A stretch of 64,000 bases of DNA from Maniola hyperantus (GCF_902806685.2 NC_048557.2:10053554-10117553), one strand, 5' to 3'. Positions 9,165 through 18,792 are shown, counted from the stretch's first letter. The notes: a model not told the origin generated them from the letters alone. Numbers and translations are program-made.

Positions 9165-9370
9165 GTAAACGGCGTAATCATTTTGAGCTTACATACAGCC
9201 TACAATCTACATACATGCGCATACAGCCTACATATACCCTGCGTCATCAAACCCCCGACCTCCCGAGTAAAAGGCAACATGTTATAACCATTAGGGCATC
9301 ACAGCCTACATACACCTAGGCATTTTATTTTGCTGACGTCTATCGCTTGATGTAGGCTTTCTTTACGTAT
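9165..9370 (+). repeat. Duplicated block P, copy 2
   Basis: Second copy of the block at 8555-8800, with the same order of motifs and fewer ACATACA units. It ends ATCGCTTGATGTAGGCTTTC, matching ATCGCTCGATGTAGGCTTTT in copy 1. Confidence 0.65.
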
Positions 9371-9780
9371 AACGTAATATGTGGTGTACACGGCATAGTA
9401 TCCAAATAAGCGAGTACTGGCACCGATTCCGTTTTCTTTCTCTAAACTAAATTTAGAGTAGCTGCATCCTTTTCTTTTTAACAATGCTAAAAAGGGACAG
9501 AACATGAACTTTACATTTAAAGACTCTAAATTTTAGTGCACGCTACAAATTTAAACACCAGTTTCACAACTGTGCGCTAAAATCACAGGTTTTACCATCT
9601 AAAAATTAAATTTAAAACTGTCACACTGCGTCTGTCCTTTTCATATTACATTAGTAAGAAGAGGATGCGAATATTCTAAAATTAGGTTGTGCTCAGAATC
9701 AGTACCACTATCCGTTCAAAATAAATGAATCAGTTGTCGAACAGCATCGTACCGGAACTCTTTCAAAAGGGTGCTTTATT
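9371..9780. other. Unassigned stretch
   Basis: Non-coding and AT-rich. It may be an old transposon body (GTACTGGCACCGATTC at 9414, AATCAGTACCAC at 9705 as possible weak inverted ends), but the match is poor. Confidence 0.25.
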
Positions 9781-9786
9781 AGGATA

Positions 9787-10015
9787 CTAGATGATGCCTA
9801 GGACTTCGTCCGCGTGGATTAAGGTTTTTCAAAATCCCGTGGGAACTCTTTGATTTTCCGAGAAAAAAAGTAGCCTATAACCTTCCTCGGGATGCAAGCT
9901 ATCGCTGTACCAAATTTCGTCAAAATCGGTTGAACGGATGGGCCGTGAAATGCTAGCAGACAGACAGACAGGAAGACACACTTTCACATTCATAATAATA
10001 GTATGGAAGTATGGA
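9787..10015 (-). mobile_element. Helitron group B
   Basis: Starts CTAGATGATGCCTAGGACTT and runs through AATCCCGTGGGAACTCTTTG, GTACCAAATTTCGTCAAAAT and a GACA array to the 5' end near TAATAGTATGGAAGTATGGA. Non-coding. Confidence 0.8.
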
Positions 10016-10219
10016 TCTGTAAATAATTTCCTTAGGCCGTCTTTTATTTCCCTCTCCGGTATTAATTTGAGTTGAAAAAGGAAATAATTCCGTTCGCTGA
10101 CGTCGCCTTAATAATGTAGATCAAGTGACCGCTAAATAATCTGACATTCAAAGACATAAGCGGTTTGTCCACAACGCACTGGTCTGTAAAAACGCGACGT
10201 TTAAAAAACGCGTGGTTTT

Positions 10220-10473
10220 GTAACCCTAGAAAGACAGAGACGGTCTCTGGCGGCTAAAAGCAACAACAGCTGGCTAGGCGTTTCACCCGCTGTTCCCGAC
10301 AAGTAAAGGTTACCCTCTTCAAAGCTCCACACGTCTCAGCTCTGGTGTACCACGTTGGTGGAGTTGTAACTCCACCAACGCCACTTTGGAATTTGTTAAT
10401 ACTGGACTTGTGCCAGTCCTCATACAATCTTGTTTTGAATATTTCAAAACAACATGTTACATAAATAACACTA
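10220..10473. repeat. Repeat sharing a block with 10950-11000
   Basis: Contains a perfect hairpin at 10353-10380 (CGTTGGTGGAGTT, 2-nt loop, complement). ACAACTCCACCAACGCCACT and the preceding CTCAACTCTGGT recur near 10965-10995 beyond two inserted Helitrons. Probably one older repeat into which they inserted, or a local duplication. Confidence 0.4.
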
Positions 10474-10687
10474 CTAGATGTTGCCCGCGACTTCGTCCGC
10501 GTGGGTTTAGGTTTTTTAAAATCCCGTGGGAACTCTTTAATTTTCCGGGATAAAAAGTAGCCTATGTCCTTCCCCGGGATACAAACTATCTCTGTACCAA
10601 ATTTCGTCAAAATCGGTTGAACGGTTGAGCCGTGAAAAGCTAGCAGACAGACAGACAGACAGACACACTTTCGCATTTATAATATTA
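10474..10687 (-). mobile_element. Helitron group B
   Basis: CTAGATGTTGCCCGCGACTT start and full group B body, with a GACA array at about 10646-10665. Its 5' side (ATTTATAATATTA) directly abuts the CTAG of the next group A element. Confidence 0.85.
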
Positions 10688-10921
10688 CTAGCTTATGCTC
10701 GCGACTTCGTCCGCGTGGACTACACAAATTTCAAACCCCTATTTCACCCCCTTAGGGGTCGAATTTTCAAAAATCCTTTCTTAGCGGATGCCTACGTCAT
10801 AAAAGCTATCTGCATGCCAAATTTCAGCCCGATCCGTCCAGTAGTTTGAGCTGTGCGTTGATAGATCAGTCAGTCAGTCAGTCAGTCAGTCAGTCACCTT
10901 TTCTTTTTATATATTTAATAT
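10688..10921 (-). mobile_element. Helitron group A, full copy
   Basis: CTAGCTTATGCTCGCGACTT start, complete body, GTCA array of about seven units, then CACCTTTTCTTTTTATATAT. Abuts a group B element at its left. Confidence 0.88.
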
Positions 10922-11004
10922 TAAAATATTAATTAATTAAGTATGGATGGATGTACCACGTCTCAACTCTGGTACAACTCCACCAACGCCACTTTGACGC
11001 TCTC

Positions 11005-11239
11005 AGAATGCAATACAAGAATGCGTTTTGAGCTCAGCTAGGGCTGCCATGGAGGTGTAGCGCGTCAGGTATGTTTACGATGCACACCGACAGGGTTGAC
11101 GATTTTTGACGTTGACGAGGGCTAAAGCAGGATTCTAATCGAGAGGAAATAATAATAATAGTGATTTAATATTAAAAACTACCCTACCACTGTGGAATTC
11201 CAAAATTTTGGTGCTAGCCTGATTTTGGTGCTTATTTGC
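11005..11239. other. Unassigned stretch
   Basis: Includes a short (AAT)n run near 11150. No ORF or family recognised. Confidence 0.2.
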
Positions 11240-11345
11240 AATTCATTATCATCATTATCAACAATCTATCGCTGCCTCACTATTGAGCACGGGTCTCCTC
11301 TCAGAAGGAGAAAGGTTTGGCCCTAGTCTACCACGCTGCACTGGT
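11240..11345 (-). repeat. SINE-E tail half
   Basis: TCATTATCATCATTATCAAC followed by CACTATTGAGCACGGGTCTC and CTAGTCTACCACGCTGCACT matches the 3' half of SINE-E reversed, with several changes. It runs into a TG-rich stretch. Confidence 0.65.
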
Positions 11346-11645
11346 TTGTGTGTGTGTATGCGCGTAGGTCTGCTTCGTGTTCGTTTTTAAGTGCTGACGA
11401 AATATCATAAATTATTAAGAAATTTTCAGAAGTTTGTTCAATCGAAGCTTGCTATCGAAAAGGCAAAGGAATCGTAGCGTTTTTTTGCCGCAGTGCGTAC
11501 ACAGCCGACAAACAGAAACGGACGGGCTTAGGAAACGGAAAATAAAAGCTTTTTCTTCGTCATTTTATCTCGCTTCAAATCCCCAAATCTGCGATACGCT
11601 TTTAATTCCCCTTTTCAAGTACCCACCTATTTGTACATAACAAGC
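11346..11645. other. Unassigned stretch
   Basis: A 68-codon ORF at 11434-11640 shows no recognisable domain. Considered background. Confidence 0.2.
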
Positions 11646-11647
11646 TG

Positions 11648-11805
11648 AGGTCAGCGACTTCGTCCGTGTGGATTTCAATTTTTTAAATTATTGGATTTCC
11701 TCGAAGTTTTTCTTACCGGAGGTCTGCATTAACAAAACCTACGTACAGAATATCAAGCTTCTAGATACAGAGGATCGAGCTGTACGTTGATATGTCAGTC
11801 AGTAA
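11648..11805 (-). mobile_element. Degenerate Helitron group A
   Basis: GTCAGCGACTTCGTCCGTGT near the start and GAGCTGTACGTTGATATGTC plus AGTCAGT near the end bracket a diverged middle. The CTAG terminus is lost. Confidence 0.55.
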
Positions 11806-11811
11806 CCGTAA

Positions 11812-11908
11812 GCTGTTGAGTTGCTGAATGTTCATGGGCGGCGGTAATCAATTAACATCAGGTGACCCGCCTGCTCGTTTGCTCGCTATATCTATTAAAA
11901 AAAAAAAA
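11812..11908 (+). repeat. Repeat W, 3' half
   Basis: TCATGGGCGGCGGTAATCAA, then ATCAGGTGACCCGCCTGCTC and poly-A. The same unit occurs at 44401-44690. The poly-A end suggests a retroposed element. Confidence 0.6.
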
Positions 11909-12135
11909 GCTGAAGTAGCAATGGGTCGCGCACATAGTTCGAAAAACCGATAGACGTTGGGGCCCCAAAGTGCTGGAATGGCGACCTCGCGTAGCTTGGG
12001 GGCCACCCCCCCCCCCCCCCTTTAACTGGATGGATGACATCAAGTTAGTCGCAGGGAGTCGCTGGATTTCATGCGGTGCAGGGCCAGCATGTTCAGCTGT
12101 GAACGTCTATCGCTTAATGATGCTGATGATTTTAT
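11909..12135 (+). mobile_element. RTE-like LINE, C-terminal remnant
   Basis: Plus-strand reading gives KTDRRWGPKVLEWRPR and then WMDDIKLVAGSRW, the conserved end of this LINE's ORF (compare 31000 and 55931). A C tract at 12005-12018 and frameshifts break it. The tail is TCTATCGCTTAATGATGCTG plus GAT units. Confidence 0.75.
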
Positions 12136-12625
12136 TATTTATTATTTTATTTATTTTATATCTAATTAGAACGGCAGTGCCACTTACACTAACTAGATGA
12201 TTAATAATAAATTTAAATACAAATAAAGGTACAAGAAAAAAGACATCAAAAACAAAACGATAAAAGATCAAAGAATTTTGAATATGTACGCTGAGAACAT
12301 TGAATGACATATTCATGCAATGCTCTCAGCGTACTTCAGTAACTCCCGAACCAGTATTATAGACCCATCATTAAATGGGTCCCATTGAGCATTATTGTCC
12401 AAAAGCGCGTTGAATGATGCTAATGAACGGGGTATAGGTGACATAGATCTAGCAACAGTGCGATGATGTGGGACCACGAAAAGTTTATTTTTTCGTGGAC
12501 GAAGATTACTGTTGGATTCAGGGACACGTATGCGACACAGTTGGTCATGAAGTTCTGGAGCATTAACATCTCCTCGCAAAATTTGACACATAATTTTGAG
12601 TTGGTCGCAAATGCGTCTGACATAA
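12136..12625 (-). pseudogene. Jockey/CR1-like LINE ORF2 C-terminus and 3' UTR
   Basis: A reverse-strand ORF (12313-12591, about 92 codons) reads CQILRGDVNAPELHDQL, then RIRVPESNSNLRPR and VVPHHRTVARSMSPIPR. This is the pattern found just after the reverse transcriptase domain in CR1/jockey LINEs (cysteine-free, ending in short helices). A GC-poor 3' UTR continues left to (AAT)n-like sequence near 12136. It is 5'-truncated at about 12625. A plus-strand 70-codon ORF over it is a shadow. Confidence 0.6.
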
Positions 12626-12982
12626 TGATGATGACAGTTAAATGTATGTTTTTTTTTAATAAAAAAAATGTTTAATTAATAAAAAAATAAAAGAAAGCAA
12701 GCCATGTCAGCTGGTCTCCGATCATCATCATCATCATGTTGGAGGACAAAAAAGCGGACACACAAAAAAAATGTATGACCGTATTGTATATTATGCCAGT
12801 ATAAGCAATAGCTATAAGTATTTTTATTAGCGAGACCGTCTGTCTGTGTACAACATAAAAATTTTAAGACCAAGAAAAATGTACGGGAAATAGAAAATCT
12901 CTCCACGCTTTTGGTGTACAGCTTTTAGAATATTAATAAATTGTTGGGGGTTGTTGTGAAACGCAGTCGCAATCAACAACCT
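12626..12982. other. Unassigned stretch with (ATC)n
   Basis: A-rich runs and a short CAT repeat at about 12721-12736. The small ORFs here are low-complexity. Confidence 0.25.
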
Positions 12983-13178
12983 CCTTGGCACAGTGGCGAG
13001 CGCTGTGACCTTATAAGCGGGAGGTCCATAGTTCGATTTTCGGTTGGGTTAATTAGGGAAGTGATTTCAATAATGACTTCTGTTTGGTGAGAGGCTTTGG
13101 CCATTTTTAGTTAGGTACCACAACAAATTACCTAGCGTCAAACGATTAAGCGTTCCAGTACGATACTGCGTATACACC
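12983..13178 (+). mobile_element. SINE-D, diverged and 3'-truncated
   Basis: CTCCTTGGCACAGTGGCGAG (A box region), AGTTCGATTTTC (B box region), GGTGAGAGGCTTTGGCCATT and AAGCGTTCCAGTACGATACT follow the SINE-D order with many substitutions. A Helitron starts right after. Confidence 0.7.
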
Positions 13179-13180
13179 AA

Positions 13181-13410
13181 CTAGCTTATGCTCGCGACTT
13201 CGTCCGCGTGGACTACACAAATTTCAAACACGTATATTATCCCCTCAAGGGTTGAATTTTCAAAAATCCTTGCTTGACGGATGCCTACATGATAATAGCT
13301 ATCTGCATGCCAAATTTCTGCCCGATCCAACCAGTAGTTTGAGCTGTGCGTTGATAGATCAGTCAGTCAGTCAGTCAGTCACCTTTTCCTTTTATATCTA
13401 TATATATAGA
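13181..13410 (-). mobile_element. Helitron group A, full copy
   Basis: CTAGCTTATGCTCGCGACTT start, full body, GTCA array, and TCCTTTTATATCTATATATA then GA, the reverse of the TCTATATATA 5' end. Confidence 0.88.
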
Positions 13411-13562
13411 TTAGCGGTTCAATTAAACTGCCAAATTCTTTGTTGATTGGTATTGCGATATGTTTCAGAATTTACTCTGATCTATTAACTACAACTACAG
13501 AAGTAATTTGACTGAACTATAGGTCTCGTGTTTTGATTGAACTTCTTGTTTTGCGCACACTT

Positions 13563-13905
13563 TTTTTAAATTTTTATTCAGATACAAGTTAGCCCTTGAC
13601 TGCAATCTCACCTGGTGGTAAGTGACGATGAAGTCTAAGATGGAAGCGGGCTAACCTGGAAGAGATATGGCAGTTTTTTAATAAACCCATGCCCCTTTGG
13701 TTTCAACACGGCATCGTACCGGAACGCTTAATCGCTTGGCCGCACGGCTTTGCCGGTAGGGTGGTAACTAACCATGGGCGAAGCCTCCCACCAGACCAGA
13801 CCAGCAATTTAGAAATTATGAAACTCCAAATCCCTGCCAGGAATCGAACCCAGGACCTCCCACTAATAAGACCACAGCGCTTACCACTGCGCCAGGGAGG
13901 TCGTC
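13563..13905 (-). mobile_element. SINE-D, full length
   Basis: Starts with the reverse of the A-rich tail and GATACAAGTTAGCCCTTGAC. The tRNA-like head is at the right end (CAGGAATCGAACCCAGGACC; CACTGCGCCAGGGAGGTC). Complete but lightly mutated. Confidence 0.85.
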
Positions 13906-14276
13906 AAAGCGTCAAAGGTTTACAAGCGATTGCAACCGTATGCTAATAGGGCGATGCCCAATTGCCCCCATGGGTTGCGTATTCATCACGTAGGTATAGA
14001 AGCGGCGTAGAATTCTAGATTCTAGTTTACATCTTATGAATTTCAACACTGAGCTTGTTAAGTTGAACACAGTCGGTAGTTAGTTTTAAGTTAGTTCTGC
14101 AAGTAGTTCGAAAACTAACTTTCTGTGAGTTATACCGCTGACCGAAAGTTTGTTGCTGAATTTGTTCTGAAACCATTGTTCTGAGGTTACATATTCTCTT
14201 CTTTTGAATAATTAATTTACTGTCCGGTATAAATGAGGCCACCGTACTAGGCGGCCTAGACCGTTCTAATAATTTA
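13906..14276. other. Unassigned stretch
   Basis: No family recognised. The reverse-strand 107-codon ORF at 14027-14350 runs into a Helitron and is not supported as a gene. Confidence 0.25.
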
Positions 14277-14484
14277 TCGCTACCCATATTATAAATGCGA
14301 AAGTGTGTTTGTTTGTTGGTTTGTCCTTCGATCACGTCGCAACGGTGCACCGGATTGACGTGATTATTTGCATAGTAAAAGACCTGGAATGTGATAAATG
14401 CTACTTTTTATCCCGGAAAATCAAAGAGTTCTCACGGGATTTTCGAAAAACCTAATTCCACGCGGACGATCAGGCATCAGCTAG
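14277..14484 (+). mobile_element. Helitron group C
   Basis: TCGCTACCCATATTATAAAT start, GTTTGTTTGTTGG array, TCACGTCGCAACGGTGCACC, then CACGGGATTTTCGAAAAACC and a damaged hairpin CGCGGACGATCAGGCATCAG before CTAG. Confidence 0.8.
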
Positions 14485-14765
14485 TATACTATAAATGTGA
14501 AAGTGTTTTTGTTTGTGGGCTTTTCTCAGACCTGGGCGCGTTTGGAACCCTCGTAGCTTTAGTTTTAAGTTTGCGTAATAATTATCACCACTATATCTTA
14601 GAAATCCAACATCTGACCATCAAAAAGAGTTATTAATTACCTATTTTGAATAAATCATTTGACTTTGACTTTGACTTTGACTTTGACTTTGTTGGTATTT
14701 TGGTGTGTCCTTCAATAACGGAGCAACGGACCACAGTGATATTTTTTTGTATGGTTGTAGTTAAA
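14485..14765 (+). mobile_element. Helitron group C fragment split by a LINE tail
   Basis: ACTATAAATGTGAAAGTG and GTTTTTGTTTGT are the Helitron start. GGTGTGTCCTTCAATAACGG resumes it after an inserted LINE 3' end (about 14517-14693) that reads TCTCAGACCTGGGCGCGTTT and ends in (TTTGAC)n. The rest of the Helitron is lost. Confidence 0.65.
14517..14693 (+). mobile_element. LINE 3' UTR with (TTTGAC)n tail
   Basis: CTTTTCTCAGACCTGGGCGC, CCCTCGTAGCTTTAGTTTTA and ATCACCACTATATCTTAGAA, then TTTTGAATAAATCATTTGAC and about five TTTGAC units. The same UTR occurs at 21614-21720, 32470-32610 and, reversed, at 38896-39045. The short hexamer tail replaces poly-A. Confidence 0.65.
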
Positions 14766-14982
14766 GACTCCAGTTAGTGTGTATCAAATATTAGGCTATG
14801 ATGACGTTAAATACTACCCCTAATTGCCGCCTACCAGTCAATTAAAAAGAAATAGGGGTTACTCTATACTCCATATTTTGCGACACAATAGGTACCGCCT
14901 GCTGCAAACAATCATGATGGGTAAAATAGCTGGGAAAAGAGGGAAGAAGAAAGAAGTCATGGCTACGTAACATCAGGGAGTG

Positions 14983-16093
14983 CAAGGATTATTCAGCTTG
15001 CGACTGCGACCCAGCAAACGAGGAATCGGTGTCACACTTACTCTTAGACTGTCCCATATATGGGAAGGAACGTTTCGAACTGGAACAAAAGACAGAAGTG
15101 CAAATAAGGAAAGAAACGCTGGAAGTACTGCTAAGAGACAAAAAGTGCCAAAAAGCATTTTTAGAATTCTGCACCAAAATAGCGAAATGTACTATAAAGA
15201 AAAATAAAACTAAGTAAAACTGTAAATATTTTAATATATATTATACTTGTAAATATAGATCTATAGTTGTATGCTTATTATAAGAATAAATGTATGTACT
15301 TTGATAAAAATTTATAGGTATAATATAGTTAATATAGAAAAACAAACTGTAAATAAATAATGTAAGAGACTAACAAAATGTAATACCCAAAAATAAAAAC
15401 CGACTTCGTTACACAAACACTAAAAATTGAAAAATAATTTAATTTATTACCGATTATATTATGTATACAAGAGTTAATATAGTTCCATAATAATACTTTT
15501 TGGTGCCGGTGCCAATTAGCTTTAGCTGCGCGAATCGTCTAGACTTCATATTTTTATGGGACTCCACAATGGCACCTCATTGGCACCGACCCCAAAAAAT
15601 ATTATTATGGAACTATATTAACTCTTGTATACATAATATAATCGGTAATAAATTAAATTATTTTTCAATTTTTAGTGTTTGTGTAACGAAGTCGGTTTTT
15701 ATTTTTTTTTGTAAATTTTTTTTATTTCACAATTTTTAGTGGCCCCATGGAATTATGCTATGACTGGTTAAAAATCTACTGTTTACTAAGCTATTACACT
15801 GATCGCGAGCAATTTACTCTTATCCGTTGAGGAGTTCCAGTATCTATCTTCGAAGATGTTCATCAGATCTTCACCAAATTGAAATGGGACCAACTTTGAA
15901 GTATACCCTTTCAAACAAAAAAAGAATTTTCAAAATCGGTCCAGGCGTTTTCGAGTAATCGGGGAACATACATAAAAAAAAAAAAAAAAGATTCCGACGA
16001 ATTGAGAACCTCCTCCTTTTTTGAAGTCGGTTAAAAAAGAACTCTGACACAAATCGGAGGATTTCCGATGATTTTAATAAATAATAAAAAAAA
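14983..16093 (+). mobile_element. LINE-2, 5'-truncated, inserted in LINE-1
   Basis: Bracketed by a 13-bp TSD, ACATCAGGGAGTG, at 14970-14982 and 16094-16106. An open frame from 14984 to a stop at 15217 (77 residues) carries C-x-C (residues 6 and 8) and HLLLDC (18-23), the Cys/His motif found near the C-terminus of several LINE ORF2 proteins. An AT-rich 3' UTR follows, interrupted by a DNA element at about 15389-16036, and ends in AATAAATAATA plus poly-A. The smaller ORFs in other frames are shadows. Confidence 0.8.
15389..16036. mobile_element. DNA element with long inverted arms
   Basis: Starts AAAAACCGACTTCGTTACAC and ends TTTTTTGAAGTCGGTTAAAA, so the ends are inverted. Inside, 15389-15507 and 15586-15705 are near-perfect inverted arms of about 118 bp around an 80-bp spacer. 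The right part has TCATCAGATCTTCACCAAAT and CGTTTTCGAGTAATCGGGGA. A related end fragment (ACCTCCTCCTTTTTGGAAGA) lies near 53220. It lies within LINE-2's 3' UTR. Confidence 0.6.
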
Positions 16094-16277
16094 ACATCAG
16101 GGAGTGGACTGGCATTAAAACAGTCGGAGAACTATTCCGCCTAGCCATGGACAGGGAGAAGTTTAAAAAACTGACTGCTGACCTTCAGTAATGGAGAGGC
16201 ACTAGAAGAAGAAGAAGAAGGGGTTACTCTAGGAAGTGACAATAGTATTTTACGTCACCATAGCCTAATATTTGACA

Positions 16278-16506
16278 CTAGATGATGCCCACGACTTAGT
16301 TCGCGTGGAATTAGGTTTTATAAAAATCCCGTGGGAACTCTTTGATTTTCCGGGATAAAAAGTAGCCTACTATGTCACTTTCCAGGTTTTTATCTATACC
16401 CATGCAAAAAATCATGTCAATGCGTTGCACCGTTGCAACGTGATTGAAGGATAAACCAACAAACCAAAAAACAAACACACTTCCGCATTTATAATAAGGG
16501 TACTGA
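16278..16506 (-). mobile_element. Helitron group C, full copy
   Basis: CTAGATGATGCCCACGACTT start, AAATCCCGTGGGAACTCTTT, ATGCGTTGCACCGTTGCAAC, (GTTT)n-like sequence, and AATAAGGGTACTGA, the reverse of the TCAGTACCC 5' end. Confidence 0.85.
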
Positions 16507-16683
16507 TATCGTCGATTCAGGATCAAACTGAGAGTTCTCTCATTCTAATACACTCTGTTTTTGGCGTCTACGGTCAATTTAGCTGAAGTTATATCAAATT
16601 TCTGAGGTTGCCATCATCACGTACTGCAAACTCAGCTCGGAAACTTTAGTTGGCGTCTCGTAGATTTCAAAATTAACTAGTTA

Positions 16684-16800
16684 TTAGATGATGCCCGTGA
16701 CTTCATCCATGATTGAGGTTTTTAAAAATCCCGTGGGAACTCTTTGATTTTCTAGGATATAAAAAAATAGCTATATTATGACTGTCTCCAGGATACAAGT
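16684..16800 (-). repeat. Helitron B/C fragment
   Basis: TTAGATGATGCCCGTGACTT and AAATCCCGTGGGAACTCTTT are the 3' half; it fades after CAGGATACAAGTTATCTCTG. Confidence 0.6.
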
Positions 16801-16877
16801 TATCTCTGAATGGAATAGGTAGGCGATGCTCGACACCTCAGCAAAATTCCGTAAACTCTTTGAATTTTCGTGACAAA

Positions 16878-17337
16878 AACAGGCCAAGTGCGAGTCAGAC
16901 TCGCGCACCAAAGTTTCCGTATAACAGTCGTATTTTTTCGACATTTTGCACGATAAATCAAAAACTATATACATAAAAAACCGGCCAAGTGCGAGTCAGG
17001 CTCGCGCAATGAGGGTTCCGTACTGCAGTCGTAATTTTCAACATTTTAAGTGATAATTCAAAAACTATGATGCATAAAAATAAATAAAAATCTGTTTTAG
17101 AATGTACAGGTGAAGACCTTTCATATGATACCCCACTTGATATAGTCACTCACTTCGAAAGTTGAAAATACTAATTATTAGTTCAAGACCACAATTTAAT
17201 TTTTTTTGTGTGATCTAACCCTAAATTCACGGTTTTCAGATTTTTCCCCAAATGTCAGCTATAAGATCTACCTACCTGCGAATGATTCTAGGTCAACGGG
17301 AAGTACCCTGTAGGTTTGTTGACAGACAGACGGACAG

Positions 17338-17385
<48 letters not shown>

Positions 17386-17440
17386 CAAAGTGATCCTATC
17401 AGGGTTCCGTTTTTCCTTTTGCGGTACGGAACCCTAAAAA
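16878..17440 (+). mobile_element. Element G, truncated copy plus full copy in tandem
   Basis: A 97-bp G start (16878-16974, GGCCAAGTGCGAGTCAGACT to AAAACTATATACATAAA) is followed directly by a full G (16975-17440) that restarts AAACCGGCCAAGTGCGAGTC and ends GGTACGGAACCCTAAAAAT. The full copy carries a GACA array at 17321-17382. The arrangement suggests G inserted into, or recombined with, another G. Confidence 0.8.
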
Positions 17441-17479
17441 TAAACAAAAATCTGTTTTAAAATGTACAGGTACCCTTTC

Positions 17480-17590
17480 GAAAAAACATCGTAACTTAAC
17501 GTCGTTTTCCCTAACTTTAATAAATAACAAACCTGACATTGGCTAATCTGTGTAAAGCCAGAAGAAGAAAAAAAAAAAAAAAAAAAAAAA
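17480..17590 (+). mobile_element. Retroposed LINE end with 11-bp TSD
   Basis: GGTACCCTTTC at 17469-17479 recurs at 17591-17601. The 111-bp insert ends TGTGTAAAGCCAGAAGAAG and poly-A, the look of a very short 5'-truncated LINE. The surrounding bases (TGTACA before, ATAATAATATTGG after) are G-like. Confidence 0.7.
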
Positions 17591-17601
17591 GGTACCCTTT
17601 C

Positions 17602-18087
17602 ATAATAATATTGGTACAGACGTTAGGTTAGGTTAAAATGTAAGTATTTTAGGATAAGTTTAGTAAAAATTCCATCTTCGTTTCCTTCAAAAATCGTTCT
17701 GGCTGCCGCTTACGTAACTTACTTGTATTAGGAGAGGTCAGTGATGTAATGGATATTACAAGCGTAAAAGTCTACAGAAAAAAGGTTAAAGTAGGAATAA
17801 AAAATTAAGATAGCCAGACTGTACCGAAACGCGTTAAAATTTACAGTCGGCTCGCAATAAAAGAAAACCAGAAGGCGTTTTTGTCATAAACTATAGAATG
17901 GAAACAGATGCGACATGTCTGTTTATGACTACATCGTGTTTTACTTTGAGAGGAATATTGGAATTTAAATCCTATATTTTTAATAACAGTAGATAAAAAT
18001 TATTTTGTGGCTAGTATTTTTTGGTTGGTTTAAATTAGATAAATGTATTTTATTTATATTTTTTGTTGTGTATTTTGCAGTGCAGCG
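17602..18087. other. Unassigned stretch
   Basis: Includes GTTAGGTTAGGTTA at 17627, only two and a half TTAGG units. No gene or repeat family recognised. Confidence 0.25.
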
Positions 18088-18270
18088 TCGTTGCCAGGTT
18101 GATTCCACGTCGTTTCTTGTTGTTGCCGTGTCGTTGTCGTATCGTTGCCGTGTTGTTGTCTTGTCGTTGGCGTGTCGTATTCTTATCGTTGCCGTGTTGT
18201 TGTCTTGTCGTTACCGTGTCGCTGCCATGTCGTTGTCATTTCGTTGTCTTGTCGTTGCCATGTCGTTCAT
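18088..18270 (+). repeat. 11-bp minisatellite
   Basis: About 15 imperfect units of TGTCGTTGYCN. Because 11 is not a multiple of three and the unit lacks stop codons, overlapping ORFs in all three frames appear here; they are artefacts of the repeat. Confidence 0.8.
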
Positions 18271-18790
18271 ATAAGCTGTAAGTTTCATATGAGCCACTCT
18301 TCACTTAACTGTCCACTTTTACTCTCTTTATTGTAAATGTTTTTGATGCAATTAAAATAAATAAGCTCCCTTACTAAGCGAGCGTTTTGGACCTTTGATA
18401 AAAAGTCACTGATTTGACTATTTTAGTCATCATCCCTATTCTTACTTACTATAGGTATCGTAGATTTCGTCAAAATTTAGGCATGAAAAGGAATTGTATT
18501 TTTTCGTGATTTGGTTCTTTGAATCTTGGAAAAAGCTGTGAAGGCATCTGAATCTCCGAATAATAAAACAATTACACATTTAATCAGACTCCCGGAGCTC
18601 GAGATTTGTATCCCCTAAAGGAAAATTAGCATTAAAACGATCCCTACAATTTTATCTGTTATACTTTTCGTTCTTTTTTGCCTAATTGATATTCTGTGAT
18701 GATTGACGACCATTTTGCGAAGGATCGCGGTGTCAGCTGTTTTTGTTTATTTTTGATTCAAAAATGAATGGGATTTAACTTCAACTGGGT
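18271..18790. other. Unassigned stretch
   Basis: Ordinary AT-rich sequence, no ORF above background and no match elsewhere in the window. Confidence 0.2.
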
Positions 18791-18792
18791 AA

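Larger units (their letters stand above)
14866..16219 (+). mobile_element. LINE-1 (type with (AAG)n tail), split
   Basis: Flanked by an 11-bp TSD, GGGGTTACTCT, at 14855-14865 and 16220-16230. The left part encodes YSILHILRHNRYRLLQT and IMMGKIAGKRGKKK with a frameshift; the right part (16107-16219) continues WTGIKTVGELFRLAMDREKF to a stop, then (AGA)n. Only 230 bp belong to this copy; LINE-2 fills the rest. A 5'-truncated insertion of an ORF2 C-terminus. Confidence 0.8.
14774..16280. mobile_element. TIR element hosting a LINE nest
   Basis: The left end TTAGTGTGTATCAAATATTA, then GGCTATGATGACGTTAAATA, matches the reverse of the right end (TATTTTACGTCACCATAGCC, TAATATTTGACACTA). Without its insertions the element would be about 150 bp. 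The right end overlaps the CTAG of a Helitron. Confidence 0.65.

Noticed and set aside
10254..10676. 140-codon reverse ORF
   Set aside because: Its N-terminal part is the reverse strand of a group B Helitron; no domain, and the pattern repeats at other Helitron copies.
12001..12018. Glycine/proline-rich ORF ends
   Set aside because: Produced by a C tract inside a LINE remnant.
17627..17640. Telomere-like TTAGG units
   Set aside because: Only about two and a half units, no array; chance level.
18005..18336. Three overlapping ORFs of 63-89 codons
   Set aside because: All come from an 11-bp minisatellite without stop codons; low-complexity translation and no domain.
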